Assembly (NCBI RefSeq): GCF_025370935.1
Contig: NC_133481.1
Coordinates: 18,481,586 to 18,545,585, forward strand
Origin: Choristoneura fumiferana
Taxonomy: Eukaryota > Arthropoda > Insecta > Lepidoptera > Tortricidae
Reading direction: 5' to 3'
Length of the DNA: 64,000 nt
The notes under the pieces were generated by a model, which saw only the letters and a list, made by a program, of their open reading frames with translations, did not search any database and was not told the DNA's origin. The position numbers and the translations under genes are program-made. This document shows, one piece after another, positions 34,885 through 47,400 of the stretch. Within the stretch, counting starts at the first letter, position 1, and every line of letters starts with the position of its first letter.

Positions 34885-35479
34885 TTCACGCAATTGGTGA
34901 AAATTAATAAAACATTAGCAGCGGCTAGCATGAGGCACAAGTCAAAAAATATGGAAAAAAAAAATAGTGGGCAACAAACGTATCTCGCTCGCTTACCACC
35001 GTCCACCACACATGTTACATAGAAAACAACTAGAACTACGATGTACGATGAATTCGGTTTCGGATAAAAAAAATAACTTTCCGATTAAAACCCAAATTTA
35101 AGGAATTCTTATAAGTCTTGTAACACTGTTAAATTGTTAAATGCTATGTAAAAAAAAAAAGGAATGCGTTCAGAATCAAATATTTTTAAGTAACAGCTAC
35201 ACTAGCTGAACTTCCACTTAATTACCACAGATAAAACCTGTTTGTGGTTAAATTTGGAAAACGTTCTTGTGTTGACGTCAAAAAAAAGCAAACACCGTGC
35301 TTGTTCGTCCGACCGATCGTCTGTCAGTCAGAAAAATCAGAAAAAAATAACATCCTCCATTGCTCCTGTTTTTCACAGTAATGTAGAATTATATTTTTAT
35401 TTCACTTTCAAAGTATCATGCAGATTAATTTTAGTTAATTTCTTGTGTCCATTGTCCCTAGTCTGCTATCGTAACTACT

Positions 35480-38400
35480 ATGGATGATAATTCTTCGAGC
35501 GATGACGAAGTTAAGGAATTTCCTCTTAGCCCTATTATGGGTGGAAAGAAGCTGAAATTGAACGATGGGAGTTCTCAGGAGAGTTCAAACGGATCAGGTG
35601 ACAAAACATAGCATAATTCAACACGCAACGTCAATCCAAATGTCATGCTAACTACGTATTTATTTTCTTTAGCATCGTCGAGTAAGGTGATTAAAGATGA
35701 GAATGTAGACAGTGGAGTGTCTGCAGACAAGTCTGAGAGCACTAGCAGCGAGGAGAAGGCCCCGGAACCCTTGGAAGGCCCTTCAAATGTGCTCGTAAAC
35801 GCCGCTGCTTCGAGCAGTATCCATGGGATTGTTCTGAACATACGTCGCCCGCGACTGAGCAGGTGTTATAGGAAAAGAAAGACGCCAGACAGAGACTCTA
35901 ATAGCGATAATTCTTTGAGAGATTCTGATGATTTCTCAGAGGCTGAAAGCCCTCCGTTGTCTAGAAGGTCCAATGATTCTGATGACAGTGTAGACTTGGA
36001 TAGGTTGGTCACATTTTCAGATGGATCGAGGAGTCCGTGAGTATCATTTTTGTTGTTCATTAGTGCTAAGTAATAAGGCATATCAATTTTAATTGTTGGT
36101 CAAAAGGTCAAGCATTCTAATTTTAGCTTTAACCTTGGTAATATTAAAGAACAGCAATATACGGAGGGTGGATTGATGTGAACTAGCGATTGATTAACCT
36201 TAGCTGAGATAAACGACTGGGTTATAAAACGAAGAGATAAAAATCTGTTTTGAAAGTTTAAATAATACAGCAATGATTGGTTATTTACTATTATCAATAA
36301 TCAAGTGGCCTAACAAGTTAGTTAACATGTTTTTCCTTGTGGCAAGACTTAGGTTAGCAACCAATACTGTCAATGATTCCCGACTGCAGTAGTGTATGAT
36401 GGTAGTGGCTGGCTACAGAAGTCATGACCTCCCGTAAAATATCATACTCATCTATATAATAACCTAACCTAACCAAGAAAAAGTTTGAAAACCCCTGACT
36501 TTGTCACTTCAAAATTTAATATCTCAAAATCGGTTCAGCCGTTAAAACATGTCTAAGAACCATCGCTAGAAATCCTGCTTTCAAATAAAAAAAAAAACGG
36601 AATTCAAATTGGTCCACCTGTTTAAGAGCTACAGCGCCACAGACAGACATACAGACACACATAGCGGTCAAACTTATAACACCCCTCTTTTTGCATTAGG
36701 GGTTAAAAATATGTGTAAAGATAGAAACTTTTTGAAAAGTTGTAACTGTTGCAACAAAATTTACTATGACTGCCCCAGAACATATTTATCTGTTTTTTTT
36801 TTACATAAAACTGATCCATGATTGACTCCATCTCACCTGATGAAAAGTGCAGATGAGGCAAAGGTGTATCTATCTATAAGGGTGAAGACGCTCCCCTCGT
36901 CTAGATGTCCATTGGTAAAATGGAGTTTTTTATTTTATTTTATTCGACTGGATGGCAAACAATAATGTAGCGCCGTAATGGAGCGACGGATCGACGTGAT
37001 TTTTTGGCATAGAGATAGTTTATGGGCCCGACACTGACATAGGCTACTTTTTATCCCGGAAAAATGCACAGTTCCCGAGGGAACAGCGCGCGATAACCAA
37101 ATACCACACGGGCAGAGCCGCGGGCAAAAGCTAGTAAAATATAGACACCATGACTCATCATTTTCATATTATAATCTGGCACTTCAATAAATTCGTATCT
37201 TTTATCAATAATTACTTCACCTTTAATAGGTTCTTCATTAACACAGATATTTCAGATTATACACAATATTATGAAATAGTAGCATGGTGTGACAATATAT
37301 TTTACTAATATTATTTGTTTTTGCTGTATACTAATGGGCTGATGATGATTTATTTCTTACTTGCAATATGCTAGGCTAGTTCAATGCAATCTCAAGCTCA
37401 AAAGTACAGTTAAAATCATAATATTTTATCAAAATCAGATAAATCCAAGCCAATCAGCGAAAGAAGTTTTTTTTTTTCTTTTTTTTTGACAGTTTTTTTA
37501 AATCTGTATCCAGAATCCGAATCAGGTCTGTTAAATTAAAATTATTCAAATCCACATTGAGTTTTTTTGAAAGATAGATAAATTGCAATAGATTATAAAT
37601 ATTAAATGAATGTAAATAAATCCAATCAACGTTTTATTTTTTGTAAAGAATGGATGGTTTTAATGCTGAATTTGCCGAACAGGATCGCTTTATTTAATTC
37701 TATAGCCATAATAAAAAATACTGCCTTTCTAATCACCAAATTAATATAAAACCACCGAAATAATGAAACGGTTAGAGGCGATTTATCTGAGTTTGAAGTT
37801 AAGCGCCTCATATGTCAGATTGTCGGGAATCCATCCATTGATCATCATAGGAGACGTTAGAAATTAGAATCTCCCCACATCAAATACGCGGAATCGTCTT
37901 AAGCCGACCAAAATACGCTTTATGTCTATGCAATACACACAACACACACAAACCACGCCTGTATTCCCAAATGGGGTAGGCAGAGCACACGAAACGTTAC
38001 CGCTTCGGAGCCACTTTTAGCAATTTTAGGTTTTAAGTTTGAAAAAAACGGTACAATAGTGACAGGTTGCTAGCCCCCGCTAGCGACAGCCCCCGACACC
38101 ACACGGGTAAATGCAATAAGAGCGAAAAAGACGTCTTTTCGTCGGTAAACGTCGTTTCGATCCGAAAGAGTAGGTTTGGGGAGACCCTTACGATTTTGGG
38201 CTGATTGGTCGGATTTCCCGGTGGTCTAGTAACGAGACTCTAGTTGGCGCGACGCTGCGCGTAGAGACAGAAGAGGCGCGGATAAAATCCTATCCTGTAA
38301 TCCGAAAATCCTTTTCTTAAAAAAAAATATATCTTGCGGGAACTAGGTATGCATTTCTTCAGGATATTAATACCTCATGTGTTAATCCAGATTTAGAACA

Positions 38401-41400
38401 CAAATTCATTTATTCATCTAGGTATCTAAATTTCATTCAAATCCGTCGAGCCGTTATTGCGTGATTAAATCTTTCTCATTTATAATATTATTGTATGATA
38501 CACATAAATGGACTTTTTTTCTTTTTTTTTTTTATTCGACTGGATGGCAAACGAGCAAGTGGGGCTCCTGATGGTAAGAGATCACCACCGCCCATAAACA
38601 TCTGCAACACCAGGGGTATTGCAGACGCGTTGCCAACCTAGAGGTCTAAGATGGGATACCTCACGTGCCAGTAATTTCACCGGCTGTCTCACTCTCCACG
38701 CCGAAACACAACAGTGCAAGCACTACTGCTTCACGGCAGGATTAGCGAGCAAGATGGTGGTAGCAATCCGGGCGGACCTTGCACAAGGTCCTACCACCTG
38801 CAAAACCTGGACTGGAGATGGATGGATGGGATTTCGGCAAAGGCAAAGTGGTGGGAAGACTACTGTCTTCTTCCTAGAAATGGGAATAGCATGCTTATAA
38901 GTAAAACAAGTTTGTCGTTAAAAAATACACTTTTAATAGGTACAAACATACCATTGACGAGCTCCGTCCTATGGAAACGATCTTGGCCGGACTACCGGGG
39001 TGTAACTGCCAGATTATTGTATTGTCACCAGATTTACATATGTATGCCAAATTTCAAGTCAATCCGACTACTGGAAGTGGGTCAAATTTAACTTGCAAGA
39101 TTATGTATACATTGCAAGTTAAATAGAAGCTTGTAGAATAGAATATCACAAGGACCATTTAAAACATTCATAAAATAACAGGTTATTCAAATAAATATAG
39201 ACCCATCATTGGCAATTAATGATAAGTCAAAATGATACAAGATATCAAGTGAATGATCTGATCAAAGTCCAACCTGCAAAGAAATCTATAGATTTCAGAA
39301 TCTTATTTTATAGTTTGTCGACGCATTTAATAATTTACATAGTAATGATCATGATGAGATGACGTAAAATGCGGAACATGACAACAATTATGTACGTTTT
39401 TTTAGGGTTCCGTAGCCAAATGGAAAAAACAGAACCCTTATGGATTCGTCATGTCTGTCTGTCTGTCTGTCCGTCCGTATGTCACAGCCACTTCTTTCCG
39501 AAACTATTAAACTATACTGTTAAAAATTGGTATGTAGATGTATTCTGTGAACCGCATTAAGATTTTCACGCAAATATAGGATCAAAACAATAAATTTAGG
39601 GGGTTCCCCATAATTAGAACTGTTTCAAAAAATTTTTTTTCATAAAACCCATAGGTATGTGTGGGGTATCCTATGGATAGGTCTTCAAAAATGATATTGA
39701 GGTTTCTAATATTTTTTTTTCTTAACTAAATAATTTGCGCGAGAGACCCTTCCAAAGCGGTAAAATGTGTGTCCCCCCCCCTGTAACTTCTAAAATAAGA
39801 GAATGATAAAACTAAAAAAAAATATATGATGTATACCTAGTGCCACCCACGAAGACGCGTGGTTTTGTCAAAATTAGACTAATGACATTGTAATAAGAAC
39901 CACGGCACGCGTCATTGTGAATGGCTCTACCTATACATTACCATGCAAACTTCCCGCGAAAACTGGTTTGAACGAGATCTAGTAAGTACCTAGATTTTTT
40001 TTAATAAGTCATAAATCGTAAAGTAAAGGAAACTTTTATATTATGTTACTTGCTGCTACGGAACCCTTCACGGGCGAGTCCGACTCGCACTTGGCCCCTT
40101 TTTTAATTCTTTTTTCCACCTATATTCTACTCTTTGTTAAAATGTATAGTTGACATAAATGCTGGTCTGGTTTTAATATTTATTTTTAACACGCTCTTGT
40201 TATTAACTCATAATCATTCATCCATCATCATCATATCACCTGTAGGACGTCTGATGGACATAGGCCTCCCCCATAGACCTCCAATTGCTTCGGTTGGAAA
40301 CGGCCTGCATCCACGGTGAACCCGCGTGAACCAGGTCGTCCGTCCATCTTGTTGTTGGACGTCCTACGCTGCTCTTGTCTAGCTTGGCCTGTGACTAAAT
40401 AATAAATGTAATCAAATCTTGGAAGTCGATTGTGACCTACTTAATTGTATTTGAAACTTAGCACTTATGTGTAGTTCTGATGCCAATACAATAATCTGGT
40501 ATCGACAGCAACCTTTAAAAAAAACTATTCTATGAATGATCTATTATGAGCTCTGGATATGGCTGGCTAGGCCGATTTTTTTTTATACAGTATAGGCTTG
40601 CGTTTGGCCACAATCACGCCTGATGGAAAACGAGGATGAGGCCTACGATGGAGCACGCTTGCCTAGTAATTTACTCTCAAATACTCTTCTGTTTAGCGTG
40701 ACAGTGCAGTTGCCCTACCCAACAGAGTTGTATGTGTACGTGTAGGACTTAGGTCTTTCTTTACGTAATGTTTTAATGGAGCTGGAAAAGCTTAATGGTT
40801 ACTTGACCTAAAATGTATATTTCAGAATCAAATTTTTTTTTTAATTTATGACAGTGGAAGCAATCTACACTTCCACTGAACGTAGATATAGTTGCATGTT
40901 TAGTTTTAGTTTTGTAACTAAGGGACCCCATACATCCCTATATTATTATTGTTTTTTTCATGTATTTTTTCTTTAATTTTAAACTAGCTTTTAAGTATTT
41001 TATTTGTAATTATTTGCAAAATACCATATACGGGACTTATCACGCTATTTTTACACAAGTAATATTTACATCGACGTTTCGGCAACGTTACAGTTGCCGT
41101 GGTCACGAGTAGACTCGTATATGGTATTTTGACTATGAGTGAGAATCGCGAAAGTTTAAAACATTGTAATTATTTTATTTTGAAAAAGTGACTTTCTGCC
41201 AAGTTTCTTGCGGCGCATTCTTCTTGGCAATGATGGTCTTTCCGAAAGCGCTGGTAGTTTAAAAAAAAACCGGCCAAGAGCGTGTCGGACACGCCCGAAA
41301 TAGGGTTCAGTAGCCATTACGAAAAAATTAAGTAATATTTTTCTAAGGATTTCGTATTTTGTACGGAATATTCCAAGTTTAGGTATTTTTTATACCTTAG

Positions 41401-44400
41401 GCTGCTATTTACTTTTAAACTAATAATAATTCTCAAGAAAACTTAACCGTTATAGTTTTCCTTGTAAGTTTGATATACTTACTACCATCCTGAATTTTTT
41501 CAAATTTTTCCACCCACCGGTTTAGATTTTAGAGGGCGGGGGACGTTCGATTTTAATGAAAATTTGCACTTTAAAGTTGAATATTTTGCAAACAAATCAC
41601 TGAATTGAAAAATCGTTTTAGCAAGCTCTAATGGTTTTAATAGACCTATCCAACGATAACCCACACTACAAGGTTGTATGAGAAAAAAAAAATCACCCCC
41701 ACTTTACGGCTATGGGAGGTACTCTAAAAAAATTGTTTTTGAATTTTTTTATTATACCTACCAGTTTGTCGGCATAGTTTACATATATATTCGTGCAAAA
41801 TTACAGCTTTCTAGCATTGATAGTCCCTGAGCAAAGCCGCGGACGGAGAGACAGACAGACAGACATGGCGAAAGTATAAGGGTTCCGTTTTTGCCATTTT
41901 GGCTACGGAACCCTAAAAAGACGTGTAAAAGTGCCCATTGCGGCCTATTAATTTTATAAATGATTAGAATTTGAGCTAGGCACTGAAACTTCAAGACATA
42001 ACACGAAACCTAGCCGTGCTTGGGCTTGTGTATTGTCTTAGGGTGAACTTTAACCTCGAACCAGGGTCTGATAGGGCGTCACGCAAGTTTAAAAAATATG
42101 AATCCGACTATCTACTTAAAATAAGAACAGAACTTTTTTAATTGTTTATATAAACTTTATTTTAACAAAAACTTTCCTTAATCTGTCACTCATTTTACTC
42201 ACCCTTTATCTTTTCCCCCTCAGGTCGAACAGCAATAGCGACCGCAGTTCCTCAAGCAACGACACCTATTCCGGCAATGAAATAAACCTGGTCAATTCAG
42301 ATGACACGGACAGTGATGATGGGACACTCTGGACGAGGACCAACCTGGACACCGAGGATAAGGCTAAGACGGCCAGTGTTATGTCCAAAATTAGGCCAAA
42401 ACATAGCTATGCTATAATGAGAGGTGAGCTGTTTTTTTTCTAAATGAAAATATTTTTCGGGTGTGATCGACGGAATTCAACCTAAGTCCTCGCGTACTTT
42501 ATAAAGGAACAATAAACACTAAGAATAACGGCCGAATGTACTTTATAAAGTACAAATTGTTAATTGAATAAAGAATTCTAAGAATTTTGAATGAAAGTCC
42601 GAAATAACAAAGCAGGTCAACCACGTCTAGGTCTTAAACGCTAAGTTTGTTGAAAAATGTCAGGACTCAGGAGGTTTTAAACCCTTTTGTCTAACCGTTC
42701 CAAGCGTGTTACCAATACGGTATTTGCCTTACGACGCCATGTTCATGTGTGTTGTGTGAAGACAGTCTTCTGGCGAACACAACGTAAAATGGCCGAGGAG
42801 AACATGACGTCGTAAGGACGCCATGACGGCTCAGATACAATATCCCCCCAGCTACAATAGCCCCGAGTCACCTTATTTGACTTTTTTTATTACAAATCAG
42901 CTTGGTAATGCATGTAAGTTACCCTTCCTTACATATTACAGAGTTACAAAGGTTTGACATTCAAGGCTAGAGTCTAGACGGAGAAAGAGTAGCGCCATAC
43001 TTTCTGTATGTATGGACGACCAGATGGCCAAGTGGTTAGACAACCTGACTATGAAGCTTGAGGTCCCGGGTTCGATTCCCGGCCGGGGCAGATATTTGTA
43101 TGAATAATACGAATGTTTGTTCTCGGGTCTTGGATGTTTAATATGTATTTATCTACATAAGTATGTTTATCCGTTGCCTAGTATCCATAGTACAAGCTTT
43201 GCTTAGTTTGGGACTAGGTCAATTGGTGTCAAGTGTCCCATGATATTTATTTATAGAGAAAATCGTGTCAGGAAGAGACAGACATAACGATTGTTCCTAA
43301 AACACTATAATTTAAATTTTTATCTTCTCTAAACATTGGCTGTTTAATAATAATAAATATCTCAAAAACGTCTGAACCAATTTTCATGAAACATGGCTAA
43401 CTAGGCTAAACTAGGTTTCACGTAAAAAAAAACCGCATTGAAATCGGTCCACCCATGTGAGAGCTACGATGCGACAGACAGACAGACAATTGCTTCAAAC
43501 TTATAACACCCCTCTTTTTGCGTCGGGGGTTAAAATGATAGGCACGCAAGTTCTACAGGCCTCATACTACGGAAGTTCCAAAAAAGAACTTCGTATCGTG
43601 TTATATCCCTCTCATGGTAATAGCAATTAATTAGGAGAGTAAGAAGGAGTAATACGAACTTCGAATTTTGAATTTCAGAATAGCCCCCTAGTGTACAGAG
43701 CTACTAGTAAGTAAATGCTGATTTTATACTTTCCAGAGGTATTGAATAGAGAGATGGGTCTGACGTACCCATGTGGCAAAGCCCGGAAGGACGACGTGAT
43801 GTTCGAACAGAAATTCTACGGGTCGCTGCATTCCGTCTACAGGTTAAAGAAACTGCACCACCTCAACAAACACAAGGGATGCGTTAACTCCATCAATTTT
43901 CATCCTGAAGGTATGTAAGATATGGGCATTTCTATCTACCGTCGTACCCTGAGTTTATCTATCCGATATCAACAAAATTTGGGAGCTAGACTCAGTCCAT
44001 GATTCCGAGCTGGAAAAACAGCGTCTCCAGGTGTGTCCCCAAAAATATTGTATGAATGTGTCCGTTTTGTTATGAAAATTGTTAAGAAAAATGTATCAGA
44101 TAGAACATTTGTAACGTTCACTAGTGTATTCCGGGCGTAGCAACCCTAGCACTACACGTGCCGCGTGCGAGTGAACACGAGTTATGTAATAGACAGAGAA
44201 GCATAAAGTAGGCACGATTCTTATGCCTAAACGTCGCTTTTGTAAGGAAGAGAAGCTTCTGTACTTGTACTATCACTTATCCTTTAACTGAACACAGAAG
44301 GGTGACAGTCTTTCCCGGGCCGGATAATACCGGGATGGAAATACCGACCCTGTTTTTCGTGTACACGCCCATAGAAGCTCCTGTCAGTTTCTATGGGCGT

Positions 44401-47400
44401 GTACACAAAAAACAGGGCCGTTATTTCCATGTCGGTGTTATCCGGGCCGGTAAAGAGTGTCATCCAACACAGAATATGGTATTCGCAGGGCAACTGTTAG
44501 CTTCCGGGTCGGACGACACTAACGTGGTGGTGTGGGACTGGGCGCGCCAGCGCGTGCTGCAGACCATCAAGACCGGCCACAAGTCCAACGTCTTCCAGAG
44601 CAAGTTCCTGTACCTGAACGCCAGGAGTCAGCTCAACATCGTCACTTGTGCCAGGGACGGACAGGTAAAATAGCCAAAGGACCCCGCAGAATGTATGAAA
44701 ATATGGTTGACTTGTGATCGAGGCTGCCTATTGCTTACGTTGTCATTTTCTCTCCGAGTACCTATTTTCTGTATCGTTTATAATTGTGGTGTACAACAAA
44801 GATTCATCGTATTGACCACTGAAGGACGACGTTTGATTTTTTTTTTAAATAAATTAAAAATTGGGTTCAAATCTTTGTATAAAAATTTAGTTAGTAAGTA
44901 AGAAGATTTAGTTTTAATTAGTTTTATTTTGTTCATTACGACGCTGGGACGAGCAGGTAGTAACAAATAAGAGGTAGTAAACAACAAATAAATAAATAAA
45001 TAAATATCACCGCCCAATTCACACCAATTGACCTAGTCCCAAAGTAAGCTTAGCAAAGCTTGTGTTATGGGTACTAAGCAACGGATAAATGTAATTATAT
45101 AGATAGATACATACTTAAATACATAGTAAACACCCAAGACCCGAGAACAAACATTCGTATTTTTCATACAAATATCTGCCCCGACACGGGAATCGAACCC
45201 GGGACCTCAAGCTTCGTAGTCAGGTTCTCTAACCACTAGGCCATCTGGTCGTCAAATATAAATGGAAGTGCGATGGCTCAAGATAGGTTGGTCAGACAAA
45301 ACGCGCGCGTTATTAGGTATTTTCTTGGTTTTACATATTTTAAAATGTAAGGTGTATAGCTGATTGATACTAATCGTCTAGTTTTCTTACCATTAAAAAA
45401 TTCACGACCATGATGCAATATTTACGCCATACTAAGGGTAAGAAGCCGTGGTGGCCTAGTGGTTTGACCTATCGCCTCTCAAACAGAGGGTCGTGGGTTC
45501 AAACCCCGGCTCGCACCTCTGAGTTTTTCGAAATTCATGTGCGGAGTTACATTTGAAATTTACCACGAGCTTTGCGGTGAAGGAAAACATCGTGAGGAAA
45601 CCTGCACAAACCTGCGAAGAAATTCAATGGTGCGTGTGAAGTTCCCAATCCGCACTGGGCCCGCGTGGGAACTATGGCCCAAGCCCTCTTGTTCTGAGAG
45701 GAGGCCTGTGCCCAGCAGTGGGACGTATATAGGCTGGGATGATGAAGGGTAAGTACTAAATTTTATTTTTTAGAGGCGGATCAAGCTCATTCTTTTGTCT
45801 TGTTTCTTTGTCTAACATAGCTATGTCCCCAGGTCCGGCTGCTCCAGTGCCCGCCCAGCGGCGGCGCGACGGTGTCCCGGCGGCGGCTGGCGGCGCACGG
45901 GCGGGCGGCCCACAAGCTGCACGTGTGCGCCGCAGAGCCGCATGTCGTGGTGTCCGCCGGGGAAGACGGGCAGGTCATGCAGTGTGACGTCCGGAGGGAA
46001 CAGGCCAATAGGTACTTTTTTATTTTTATTCGACTGGATGGCAAGCGAGCAAGCAGGTCTCCTGATGGTAAGAGATCACCACCGCCCATAAACATCTGCA
46101 ACACCAGGGGTATTGCAGTTGCGTTGCCAACCTAGAGGCCTAAGATGGGATACCTCAACTGCTGCTTCACGGCAGGATTAGCGAGCAAGATGGTGGTAGC
46201 AATCCGGGCGGACCTTGCACAAGGTCCTACCATCTGCAAAACTATAATACGCTGATTTAGAGAACTGCCTCGGGACGTCTAAAAAGTAGCTTGTATAAAA
46301 TGCAACTGGTTCCTGTGCGTGTTGGAAACTTGAAAAAACATAGTTTAGGTTAGAATTGCGTTAGAAGCTTAGTCGATCGTCAGATTCGGCTCCGGCAACT
46401 TTCCGCTAAGCCCTTACGCTATGCCAGCCTTTAGGATTTACGAATTATTTTGACACGACATGCGTGTCACTGGCATAGTAAGAACTAAAAAGTCACAGAC
46501 GTTGTGTCACTGGCACCGGAATGTATTACGTCTGTGACGCGTATACGTGTCACAGGCATACAAGTGACTGCTGTGGAATATGCGTAGGCATAGCCATAGC
46601 GTAAAGGTGAGGCCACATGCAGTCGCTCGTCGCTCGTTTGCAGCGATAAATCTGGTCACGTGACCCTATTTTGAATTTCCCGCGACTCGAAAAAGTAGCG
46701 TAAGGTCGCCGTGTCGAGCAGCAGCGACGAGATGGCTGCTTGCAGGAATGATCTTGGCCTTAAAAGCTGATATCTTAATCTCATTTAGTGGCAGTCATGT
46801 CAGTGGTACAAATAAAAGAAATTGGAGTGAATGAAAAAAAAATAACAGTGTTTGCCGAAATCGAAGAGGTTTTTTTTCCCAGCGATAAAGCTTGTCGCTA
46901 TATGTCACGTGACCTGATACGCTGGAAACGAGCGCGCGAGCGTCGAGAGACTGCGTGTGGCTGCGCAAGAAGTTCGTGGATGGTTGCCGGGGCTGAATGT
47001 GCTAACTAGACTGTACTGGTTCTCATCATGTCAAAGTCAAAGTCAAAATATCTTTATTCAGTTTAGGCTATAACAAGTACTTATGAATGTCAATAAAAAA
47101 AACTACCACCGGTTCGGAAAAACCTCTGCTGAGAAGAATCCGGCAAGAAAATAAACGAGGTATTTTTTTTAAACAGATTTACAATATCATTAAATGATAT
47201 CTATCCCGCGTGGGAACTATAGCCCAAGCCCTCTTGTTCTGAGAGGAGGCCTGTGCCCAGCAGTGGGACGTATATAGGCTGGGATGATGATGATGATATC
47301 TATACATCCCAAGTACTTAACACAACTTTATTTTTAACACAGTAGGTTCGCTATTTGAAGGGGTCGCTAATGCGGATCAGAATTAATCAGAATTAATCAT

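Larger units (their letters stand above)
33000..35479. other. intergenic between divergent tarbp1 and dcaf8
   Basis: No coding exon. It includes a LINE 3' fragment (33255-33370, minus), a short repeat shared with 660-760 (33598-33665) and a MITE (34308-34884). The dcaf8 promoter and 5' UTR should lie in the last few hundred bases. Confidence 0.55.
36037..42223 (+). other. dcaf8 intron 2, 6.2 kb of repeats
   Basis: Holds dispersed repeats at 36481-36712, 36931-37135, 38430-38490, the A-tailed repeat (38522-38804), 38960-39130, paired ACGGAACCCT elements (39402-40106 and 41268-41918), LINE tail 40215-40395 and the phrase CGACGTTTCGGCAACGTTAC near 41072. No alternative exon was recognised. Confidence 0.7.

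Noticed and set aside
43016..43095. A possible tRNA gene at the B box GGTTCGATTCCCGG
   Set aside because: The sequence continues into a SINE body found in three other copies, and a full clover-leaf is not formed.
45443..45515. A possible tRNA gene at GGGTTCAAACCCCGG
   Set aside because: It is the head of SINE family 1, flanked by a target-site duplication.
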